Shown piece after piece: positions 28,832 to 37,742 of a DNA stretch of 64,000 nucleotides. Below the pieces are notes generated by a model, which made no database searches, was not told the DNA's origin, and saw only the letters and a list, made by a program, of their open reading frames with translations. The first letter of the stretch is position 1. Each line of letters begins with the position of its first letter. The stretch is from Verrucomicrobiota bacterium. Its GTDB lineage: Bacteria > Verrucomicrobiota > Verrucomicrobiia > Limisphaerales > J093. The position numbers were made by a program, and so were the translations under genes. The stretch is taken from NCBI GenBank assembly GCA_027493615.1, contig JAOSKK010000039.1, positions 186,001-250,000 on the forward strand, written 5' to 3'.

Positions 28832-30162
28832 GGCGGGCTGGAGCCAACGGGCGAGGGCGTTGGCCACCACCTCGGCCCCGCGTTGGTTCAGGTGCGTGTC
28901 GTAGAGGCCGTTGTAAAGCAACTCGCGGCGGGCGTCCGTTTCTGCACGCAGGATGGGCGTCAGGTCGAGGAAGAGGATGCCCGCGGCCTCGCAGCGCTGG
29001 GCGAGGTGATCGGGCAGGTCGGTGGGGCGTGTCGAGTCCCAGCCTTCCGGGGGCGCATCCGCAAAGGTGAGGTGGTTGCGCCAGACGGTTTCCTTGGCCG
29101 GAAGATAGACGAGTCGGGGCGTGACGCCATGGCGCCGGCCGAAGGCGGCGTAGCCGGTAAGGAACTCGTCGAGGGCCTTCAGAGTGACGGGCGGGAGGTC
29201 GGCGGCGGGCCCGCGCAGGGTGCTGACGGTGACGGGTTCGGGACCGGCGGTGCTCTTGAACCAGGCGTTCGGGAGGCTGGGAACCACGACGGGTTCGGTG
29301 TGGCGGCGTTGCCAGGCTTCGTGGGCGGCGCGGAGCAAGGAGGTTTGGGGGCGTCGGCCCCGAGGCGGGCGTTGGCCGGTGGCGGACCACGTGGCGAGGG
29401 CGTCGTACTCACGGGCGAGATCCTCGGGATCGTTGCCCTCGAAGAACACGATCACCGCGTCGCGGGTCGCCGGAGTCAGGCCGAAGGCTTCGAGGTAATG
29501 CAGGTGGGTGAGCGGGCCGGTGTGGCTGACTCCGAGGTTGCGCACGGGGCAGCCGAGTTCCTGACCCAGCCGGGTGGTGAAGAGCTCGGCGAACGGCAGG
29601 TGACCCAGTTCGGTGAAGGAATCGCCTGCGACCGCCAGGGTCCAGTTGGTTTGACCGGACTCCTCCCGGAAACCGAGGGCGTCGTACACAACGGTGATCA
29701 CCGGCTCCGCCGGGTAGGGATCGGTACGGACGCCTTGCTGGGTGAGGGCGGTGGTCAGAACCCGCCCTGTCCAGCGCTCGGGGCCGGCCCGACGAAAGAA
29801 GACCGGGCCCGTGGGCACGAGCGGCTTGCGGAAGAAGGGCGGGAGCCGGCGCAAGCTGGCCTCGGTTCGGTTGAAGTCGTATCGGGCCACGCGGAAGAGG
29901 CTCTCGAGGCCGGCCAACAGCAGCAGGGTGGAAAGCAGCGCCACGCAAAGGCCCCGCGCGAGACCGGCGATGGGGGGCGATGGGTGAGGAAGCCCGACAG
30001 GGCGAGGATGATGCCGAGCGGCACGAGCCAGCGGGACCATCCCAGCCACGCCAGCGCGAGGTCCGGCAGCGCGCGGGGGACGAACGCGGTTCCCGCGAGG
30101 AGTCCGCCGGCCAGGCAATGCAGGGCGAGGTGCAGTCGGCGGCTCTGGGACGGTGCTGGCAT
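28811..30162 (-). CDS. Membrane-anchored SGNH/GDSL-type protein, one frameshift
   Basis: ~450 residues. The N-terminal ~115 residues carry two or three membrane helices (LHLALHCLAGGLLAGTAF, WLVPLGIILALSGFL, LCVALLSTLLLLAGLESLF). The outside part has an SGNH-hydrolase layout: block I WTLAVAGDSFTELGHLPFAE, an internal GND-like block (VIVFFEGNDPEDLAREYDA), and a terminal DTHLNQRGAEVVANAL with the Asp-x-x-His pair. This matches AlgX/AlgJ-like or DUF1574-like proteins that modify or release acyl groups from polysaccharides; the substrate is unknown. One base is missing from the G6 run 29972-29977. The last residues (VSTYPP) come from the R2 repeat. Confidence 0.75.
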
Positions 30163-30246
30163 GGACGAGGGATGCTCGCAGAGAGCGCGGTCGGGGGCGA
30201 GCGTGCGTCAACGTGTCCATGCTCGGCAGCGTGGAACCGCTGCGAT

Positions 30247-30304
30247 TGTGGTGCAGGCTTCCAGCCTGCAGCTATTTCGGTGCAGGCTGGAAGCCTGCAC
30301 CACA
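30247..30304. repeat. 24-bp perfect inverted repeat (R4)
   Basis: Arms 30247-30270 and 30281-30304 are perfect reverse complements around a 10-base spacer. Each arm contains its own smaller palindrome TGCAGGCTTCCAGCCTGCA, so a cruciform or double-hairpin can form. A partial copy (GCAGGCTGGAAGCCCGCACC) is at 36863-36882. The element lies between the SGNH-type gene and the RRM gene terminator. Confidence 0.9.
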
Positions 30305-30324
30305 GCACGGGCGGCTGCGTGGCT

Positions 30325-30354
30325 AAAGAAAAAGGGCCCGGCGAAAGCCGGGCC
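30325..30354 (-). terminator. Rho-independent terminator of the RRM gene
   Basis: An 8-bp GGCCCGGC/GCCGGGCC stem with a GAAA tetraloop (30335-30354) is followed on the minus strand by a T-rich run (plus-strand AAAGAAAAA at 30325-30333). It lies 46 bases after the RRM gene stop. Confidence 0.85.
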
Positions 30355-30399
30355 GCGTCAGGGTGTTACTCTAGAACCAGTTCGGGTTCGGGCAGGCGT

Positions 30400-30747
30400 T
30401 TAGTAACGCTCGCGGCGACCGCCGCCGTAGCCGCCCCGACCACCACCGCCACCTCCGCCGCCGTAACCGCCGCGGCCGCCGCCACCACCACCGCGCTCCT
30501 CGCGGGGCCGGGCGATGTTGACCGTGAGGGCGCGGCCGTCGAGTTCGCGGCCGTTCATGGCTTCGATGGCCTTCTGGGCCTCCTCGGGGGTGCTCATGGT
30601 CACAAAGCCAAAGCCGCGGGGGCGATTGGTCATGCGATCCATCATCAGATTGGTTTCGGTGACCGTGCCATGGGCGGCAAAGGCGTCCTGGAGGTCGTTT
30701 TCGGTGACGTTGAAGGAGAGGTTTCCTACAAACAGTTTGTTACTCAT
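30400..30747 (-). CDS. Glycine-rich RRM RNA-binding protein
   Basis: 115 residues, no frameshift. A single RRM fills residues ~3-82 with RNP2 KLFVGNLSF and RNP1 RPRGFGFVTM. The tail is a glycine/arginine stretch (GGGRGGYGGG repeats ending RRERY). Bacterial one-RRM proteins of this shape bind single-stranded RNA and are often cold-regulated RNA chaperones. The ATG at 30747 begins the RRM (MSNKLF). It has its own terminator and a long upstream region, suggesting an independent, possibly post-transcriptionally controlled unit. Confidence 0.93.
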   Translation of the reverse strand: MSNKLFVGNLSFNVTENDLQDAFAAHGTVTETNLMMDRMTNRPRGFGFVTMSTPEEAQKAIEAMNGRELDGRALTVNIARPREERGGGGGGRGGYGGGGGGGGRGGYGGGRRERY

Positions 30748-31288
30748 GTGATGTGTTGCTGTCCGACTAAGCCGCACTCCCGAGACGGTTCCCGAACGTC
30801 GGGTCTGCAATCATCACCAAACTCCGTTGACCTGATGAATTGCCCTGCCTAAGAGGAGACAAGCTATCTAACAGACGGGCGAAGGGTGCCTTTTTTGCCT
30901 GCTTGGCAACAACTTTCGCAAACTTTTTTGGGGAGGGGGTGGATGGGCGGGGCGGACCTTCCGCCGGGTCGGCCGTGCGGCATTGGTGGATTCACCACCC
31001 GCCAACGGGTGTGCCCTTGCAGGGCGCGGGTTTCAAAGGGGGCGTGGACCGGGGGCGTTGCCCCTGTCTACGATGGTGCGTGCCTTCGGCCCGGGTGCAC
31101 CCCGACGGCCCGGCGTGGTCCGTGCCCGGGAAGCGTCCTGTTCCTGCCGGACCTGCTCGCGGACCATGAACCCGGGAGTGCAGGCGAGCCGCCCGCACCA
31201 CAGGGCGGGGTGGCTTTGGTCTTGGTTTGGACGCCGGAGGGCATTACGCTCCGGCCGCTGACAATCCACCCCGGGGCCAGATCCCGTC
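30748..31288. other. 541-base divergent intergenic region
   Basis: No gene recognised. It separates the RRM gene (-) from the FAD-GH2 gene (+). 30891-30930 has T6 tracts (CCTTTTTTGCC; CAAACTTTTTTGG) unusual for this G+C-rich DNA. 30985-30999 forms GGTGGATTCACCACC. 31180-31205 resembles the GCAGGC/CCGCACCAC edges of repeat R4. Promoters for both genes should lie here, but I cannot place them with confidence. Confidence 0.5.
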
Positions 31289-34200
31289 ATGACTTCGACT
31301 CTATTCAACTCCTTCCTGCTGGCCGCGACGACCGCGGCCGTCGCCGCGCAACCCGCTTACGACGTGGTGATTTACGGGGGTACATCGGCCGGGGTGGTAG
31401 CGGCAGTCCAGGTGCGACAGATGGGGCGGTCGGTTGTCGTGATCGAACCCTCGGGACGGTTGGGGGACTGACCAGCGGCGGGTTGGGTCAGACGGACATC
31501 GGCAACAAGGCGGCGATTGGCGGGTTGGCGCGTGAGTTCTACCGGGCCGTCCGAAAGCACTACCAGGATCCCGCGGCCTGGAGGTGGCAGTCGCCGGAAG
31601 CGTATCGCGATGGTGGCCAGACGCGGACCGCGGCGGACGAGGAGGCGATGTGGACGTTCGAACCGAGCGTCGCGCTGGGCATCTTCGAGGCCTGGGTGAA
31701 GGCGCACGGGATCGAGGTGGTCCGGCACGAGCGGTTGGAGCGGGGGAGCGGCGTGGCCCTGAGCCGGTCGATTGCCCCGCGGATCCGGTCGATTCGGATG
31801 GAGTCCGGCCGGACTTTCGCGGGTCGGATGTTCATCGATGCGACGTACGAGGGCGACCTGATGGCGGCGGCGGGGGTGAGCTACGCGGTGGGGCGCGAGG
31901 CGAACGCCACCTATGGCGAGACCTTGAACGGGGTGCAGACCCGCCAGGCGGTGTACCACCAGTTCGTGGGCGGGGTGGATCCGTACGTTGAGCCGGGCAA
32001 TCCGGCGAGCGGCCGACTGCCCTTCCTCGATCCCGCGGGGCCTGGGGTCGAGGGCAGTGGCGACCGGCGGGTGCAGGCTTATTGCTTCCGGATGTGCCTG
32101 ACCGATCATCCGGACAACCGGATTCCGTTCCATCGGCCGGAGGGCTATATGCCGCTGTGGTACGAATTGTTGCTGCGGAACTTCGAGGCGGGCGAGCGGG
32201 GAATGCCCTGGATCAACTCGGCGATGCCGAATCGCAAGACCGACACGAACAACCGGACGGGATTCTCGACCGATTTCATCGGCCAGAACCACGACTATCC
32301 CGAGGCGACGTACGCCGAGCGTGCTGCGATCGTGGCCCGGCATCGGCTTTACCAGCAGGGGTTGATGTGGACGCTGGCCAACCATCCGCGCGTGCCGGAA
32401 GCCATCCGCACCGAGGTGGCGCGGTGGGGGATGTGTCGCGACGAGTTTGTCGAGGGCAATGGCTGGCAGGAGCAGCTCTATGTGCGGGAGGCCCGGCGGA
32501 TGATCGGCGATCTCGTGATGACCCAGCATCACTGTCAGGGTCGCGAGCGGGCGGAGGATCCGGTGGGATTGGCGGCGTACGGCATGGATTCGCATCATGT
32601 CCAGCGGTACGTGGACGCGGAAGGCCACGTGCGGAACGAGGGCGACGTCGAGGTGGGAGGATTCGCCCCCTACCCGATTGGTTTCCGTGCGCTGGTGCCC
32701 CGGGCGCGCGAGTGTGCGAACCTGCTGGTGCCGGTCTGTCTTTCGGCCTCGCACATTGCGTATGGGTCGATCCGGATGGAACCGGTCTTCATGGTGCTGG
32801 GTCAGTCGGCGGCGACGGCGGCGGTCCATGCGCTGGAGGAAGACGTGGCGGTGCAGGCGGTGGATCCGGTGAAGCTGCGGCAGCGGTTGTTGGCGGATGG
32901 GCAGGTGCTGGCGCGGACGGTGGCGCAGCCGTCGGTGAACCTGCCGGAGGGCGTTGAGGCGGTGTGGGACCTAGCCCGGGCGTACCGGGAGGCGACGCCC
33001 ACGCGGGAGCGGGTTTGTCTGAACGGGCTGTGGCGGTGGCAGCCGGCGGCGCCGCAAGCCGTGACGGTGCCCGCGGAGGGGTGGGGCTACTTCAAGGTGC
33101 CAGGCAGTTGGCCGGGCATGACGAGCTACATGCAGAAGGACTCGCAGACGGTTTACGCGCATCCGGGCTGGCGGGATGTGCCGTTGCGCGAGATCACCGC
33201 GGTCTGGTACCAGCGTTCGTTCACCGTGCCCGCGACGTGGGAGGGCCGGCGCATCGTGGTGGCGGCGGACTACGTGAATTCCTACGCGGTGGTGTTTGTG
33301 GACGGGGAGAACGCGGGCGAACTGCGCTTCCCGGCGGGCGAGGTTGACGTGACCCGGTGGTGCCGGCCGGGGAGCGAGCACGTGTTATCTCTGTTGGTGG
33401 TGGCGTTGCCGTTGAAAGGGGTGCTGGTGTCGTACACCGACACGGCGGCGGCGCGCGAGGTGAAGGGCGAAGTCGAACGTCGTGGGTTGTGCGGCGATGT
33501 GTTTCTCGTCGGTCGACCCGCGGGGGGCGCGGCTCGACGGTGTGCGGGTGGGTACGTCGGTACGCCACGGGCGCATCACGCTCAGGGTGGGCTTGAGTGG
33601 TCTGTTGCCGGATCAAGCCTACCGTTTGCACGCACGAATCACCGATGGGGGGCAAGCGGTCCGGGAGTTTGAGAGTAGCTCGTTCCGGGTCGACGAGGTC
33701 CGGGAAGGGTGGTTGACGTTCGGGGCGGAGTGGCGGCCGGCGAAGCTCTGGGACCTGCACACCCCGCAGCACCAGTACGATCTGCATCTCGCGCTGCGGG
33801 AGGACGGCGGGAGGGAACCGGACGTATTGCCGCCGGTGCGGTTCGGTTTCCGTGAGTTCGCCATTGAAGGGCGCGACTTCAGGCTCAATGGCACGCGGGT
33901 GTTTCTGTCGGCAGTGCCGCTGGACAACGCGCAGGTGGGGGCGGCGGCGGCCACGTATGCGGCGGCGCGGGAGAGCCTCGAACGGCTCCGCCGGCTGGGG
34001 ATCAACTTCGTCTACACGCACCACTATGATTGCCTGCCTGGCGCGCATCTGAGCCTGGCGGAGATCCTGCGGGCGGCGGATGACGTCGGGATGCTCGTGG
34101 CCCTGACGCAGCCGCACTTCAGTCATTACGACTGGGGGACGGCCGAGGCGGAGCGCACGAACGGCTACGCGCGGCACGCGGCGTTTTATGCGGGGGTGGC

Positions 34201-36823
34201 CGGCAACCATCCATCGGTGGTCATGTACGCCACCAGCCACAATGCGACGGGGTACAACGAGGACATGAACCCCGACCTGCTCGACGGTCGTTCCAGTCCG
34301 CGGGACAACTGGGCGAACAACAACGTGAAGAAGGCGCTGCGGGCGGAGGCCATCGTGCGGGCGCTGGATCCGGAGCGGCTCGTGTACCATCACGCCTCGG
34401 GCAACCTGGGGCCGATGCACTCGAGCAATTTCTACCCGAACTTCGTGCCGGTGCAGGAGCTGTCGGACTGGTTCGAGGCGTGGTCCACGCAGGGGACGAA
34501 GCCCCTGTTCCTCTGTGAGTACGGCGCGCCGTTCACGTGGGACTGGGCGATGTACCGCGGGTGGTACGAGGGCCGGCGCGAGTTCGGCAGCGCGGTCGTG
34601 CCGTGGGAGTTCTGCCTGGCCGAGTGGAACGCGTCGTTCTTCGGCGACCGTGCCTTTGCGATCAGCGAGGCGGAGAAGCGGAATCTGCGCTGGGAGGCGC
34701 GGCAGTTCCGTGAGGGTCGTCGGTGGCATCGCTGGGATTACCCGCACCAACTGGGATCGAACGATTTTGCCGAGCGCGAACCGGTGTTCGGCCGGTATTT
34801 CACGGAGAACTGGCGTGCGTTCCGGACGTGGGAGCTGTCCGCGAACTCGCCCTGGGAACATCACGTCCTGTTCAAGCTGCGGCCGGGGACGGTGCGCAAC
34901 CGGCGCGAGGCGTTGCCGGTGGACTGGACCGGGCTGCAGCGGCCGGGGTTCAGTCCGGACTACCTGGGCGAGCGGTTTGAGCGGATGGACATGGCGTACG
35001 GGGTCGAGGACTGGGTGGCGACCGGTGGGGGCGAGGCGATCGTGCGGAACAACCAGCCGTTGCTCGCGTACGTGGCGGGCGGGCCGGAGCGGTTCACGAG
35101 TCGCGGCCACAACTTCCTGCCGGGCGAGACGGTGACGAAGCAGTTGATTGTGATCAATAACGCGCGGGTGTCGGTGGAGGGAAGGCATCGTGGTCGTTGG
35201 GCTTGCCGGAACCGTTGCGGGGTCGGGCGGGGTTCAGCGTCGAGACAGGGCAGCAAGTGCGGTTGCCGATGCGGTTTGATCTCCCGCCGGACCTGGCGCC
35301 CGGCGAGTACGTGGTTGAAGCGGAGGTGGAATTCGCGACTGGTGAAACGCAGTCGGACCGGTTCGCACTGCACGTGCTGTCCCCGCCGCGGGTCCGCGAG
35401 GCGGGGGCCGAAGTGGCTTTGTTCGATCCGGTCGGCGAAACGGCGGACTGGCTGCGTGGGCGGGGCGTCCGGTTCCGGGTGGTGGGGGCGGAGGAAGCCC
35501 CGGGTGTCGGGGACGTGCTCGTGGTGGGCCGGGGGCGCGCTCAGCGTCGACGGGCCGGCACCGAGCCTGGAGCGTGTGCGGGAGGGGCTGCGGGTGCTGG
35601 TCTTCGAGCAAATGCCGGCGGTGCTGGAGCGGCGCCTTGGTTTCCGGGTGGTCGAACACGGCTTGCGCCAGGTGTTCCCGCGAGTGCCGGATCACCCCGT
35701 GTTGGCGGGGCTGGCGACGGAACATCTGCGGGATTGGCAGGGAGCGGCGACGTTGCTGCCGTCGCGGCTGAAGTACGAGCTGAGCCCGCGGTACAACGGG
35801 GCGCCGACGGTGAAGTGGTGCGGGCTGGAGGTACCGCGGGCGTGGCGCTGTGGTCACGAGGGTAGCGTGGCTTCGGTGTTGATCGAAAAGCCCGCGCGGG
35901 GCGACTTCCTGCCGCTCATGGACGGCGGGTTCAGCCTTCAGTACAGCCCGTTGCTCGAGTATCGGGAGGGGAAAGGCGGCATCGTGTTCTGCCAGATGGA
36001 TGTCACGGGCCGGACGGTAACGGATCCGGCGGCGGCGCGGTTGGCGGAGAACTTGTTGGAGTACGTGGTGAAGTGGCAACCGGCCGCGCGGCGCTCGGCG
36101 GTTTATGTGGGTGCGGAGAACGGACGCGCGAGCCTGGAGGCGGCGGGTGTGCGGCTTGCTGCGTTGCCGGTTCCGGCAGGCAGGGGTGAGGGGGCTACGA
36201 GTTCCCACCAGGGACAGCCTTCGCCGGCGGGGACGCCGTGGCGGCTCGACCCCGAGCAGGTGCTGGTGGTGGGTCCGGGTGGAGGGCGGGAACTCGCGGG
36301 ACATCGCAAGGTCGTGGCGACGTTTCTCGCGGCGGGGGTCGCGTCCTGGCGCTCGGGTTGGACCAGGCCGAGGCCGACGCGTGCCTGCCTTTCCGGGTGA
36401 CGTTTCGGGAGGCGGAGCATATCGCCGCCTTCTTTGATCCACCCGGGTTGGGATCGCCGCTGGTTGGAGTGGGTCCGGCGGACGTGCACAACCGGGATCC
36501 GCGGACGATGCCGTTGGTGGCGGGGGGCGGCGACGCTGGGAGGTGGTGTGTTGGCCGTGGGACGGGAGGGGCGCGTGGTGTTCTGTCAACTCGCGCCGTG
36601 GCAGTACGAGTACCGGGAGAACTTCGGACTGAAGCGCACGTTTCGGCGCACGGCGTTTCTGGTGAACCGGTTGTTGGCGAACCTGGGTGCGCGGGGCGAG
36701 GCGCCGTTGCTGGCGCGGTGGTCGGCGCCGGTGCGGGCAGACGAGCCGGGGCGGTGGCGGGAAGGGTTCTACCTGGATCAACCCGAGGAGTGGGATGATC
36801 CGTACCGGTTCTTTCGCTGGTGA
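31289..36823 (+). CDS. FAD-dependent oxidoreductase fused to a GH2-like glycosidase (multiple frameshifts)
   Basis: ~1,845 residues after correcting at least six single-base shifts (near 31462-31466, 33522-33527, 35180, 35531-35535, 36335 and 36535). A signal-like start (MTSTLFNSFLLAATTAAVAA) precedes an FAD_oxidored domain (residues ~14-560) with the dinucleotide motif DVVIYGGTSAGVVAAVQV, then GGLTSGGLGQTDIG and CLSASHIAYGSIRMEPVFM. In the same uninterrupted frame (31467-33521) it passes through AYREATPTRERVCLNGLWRW into a GH2 sugar-binding sandwich (VPGSWPGMTSYM; ITAVWYQRSFTVPATWEGRR). A GH2 immunoglobulin-like domain and barrel follow (LGINFVYTHHYDCLPG; GNHPSVVMYATSHN; FLCEYGAPFTWDW), then a long C-terminal region. 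FAD_oxidored proteins act on unknown, often carbohydrate-linked substrates; the fusion suggests coupled oxidation and hydrolysis of a glycan outside the cytoplasm. Confidence 0.78.
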
Positions 36824-36910
36824 GCGGTGGGTGGCGGCCGGGGGGCATCGGTGACACAGGCGCAGGCTGGAAGCCCGCACCACAAGGTCGCCCGATGGCC
36901 GAAGTGCGGG

Positions 36911-37721
36911 TCAGTCGCTGCTGCGGCCGGCGTAGAAGAAGAGCTCGATGCCGCCGATGTTCATCTTGGGTTTCTGGCGGAACTTGGCGCCGGGCACCCA
37001 CTCGACATGACCGTCGAGGTACCCTTCGTTGGATCCGGACGGCACCTTGCCGCCCTGGTCGAAGTGATTGACGCCGCGCACCAGCGGGTTCGGGTCGCCG
37101 GGCCGCATCCAGGAACCTTGGTACTTTCGGTTCATGTCCGACCAAAGCAGAGGATAGTGAGGGCGTCGGTGGACTTGAGGGCGAAGATGGGCTGGTTGGT
37201 GATGCGCTGAGGATGGAGCGCCGGGTTGTTGTAGCTGGGCTCGGCGACATAATAGACATAGCCGACGACGACGCTGCGGCCATCGGGCCAGTTCCAGAAG
37301 TCGTCGCGGTTCCAGAGGCGGTTGGAGGGCAGTAGAACTGGGAGCGGGGGATGCTGTAGTTGCTGGTGTAGGTGTTGCGGAACGGGACGGTCACCCAGTG
37401 CGGGTCGTCGTCACCGTCGTTCTGGAAGGTGCCATTGTGGTCGTCGGCATACATCAACGTGGCGTAGGTGAGCTGCTTGATGGCGTTGATGCAGGAGGTG
37501 CGCTGGGCGCGTTCCTTGGCCTGGGACAGCGCCGGCAGCAGGAGGGCGGCCAGGATGGCGATGATGGCGATCACCACCAGCAGCTCGATGAGGGTGAACG
37601 CCGTTGATCGCCAAGGTGTACCCCTAGCCGCCGGGAGACCAGATCCCACCCGGCAGACGCGATCGTGCCCGGATGTCGATCGCCTGGAGACGGGCGGGCG
37701 GGCGGTGCGTTGGGCATTCAT
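36911..37721 (-). CDS. Prepilin-type N-terminal methylation protein with H-x-DG tail (two frameshifts)
   Basis: ~270 residues. The leader ends TAFTLIELLVVIAIIAILAA (alanine instead of the usual glycine before Phe), followed by LLPALSQAKERAQRTSCINA and IKQLTYATLMYADDHNGTF. These features define the verrucomicrobial/planctomycete pseudopilin-like family often present in dozens of copies. Missing bases near 37337 and 37155 are needed. The corrected C-terminus has SNEGYLDGHVEWVPGAKF, the H-x-DG-type domain. The long pre-leader (~38 residues) is unusual, and a start nearer the hydrophobic stretch may have been lost to error. It lies 21 bases after the next upstream gene, so they are co-transcribed. 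Confidence 0.82.
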
Positions 37722-37742
37722 GGCGAGCGAAAGGTGGCCGGT

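Noticed and set aside
30891..30930. Phage or horizontally acquired T-rich segment
   Set aside because: Two short T6 tracts only; the rest of the intergenic region matches local composition and contains local repeat edges.
36863..36882. Terminator between the FAD-GH2 gene and the pseudopilin gene
   Set aside because: It is half of the R4 palindrome without its partner arm or a T-run, so it would not form a standard terminator.
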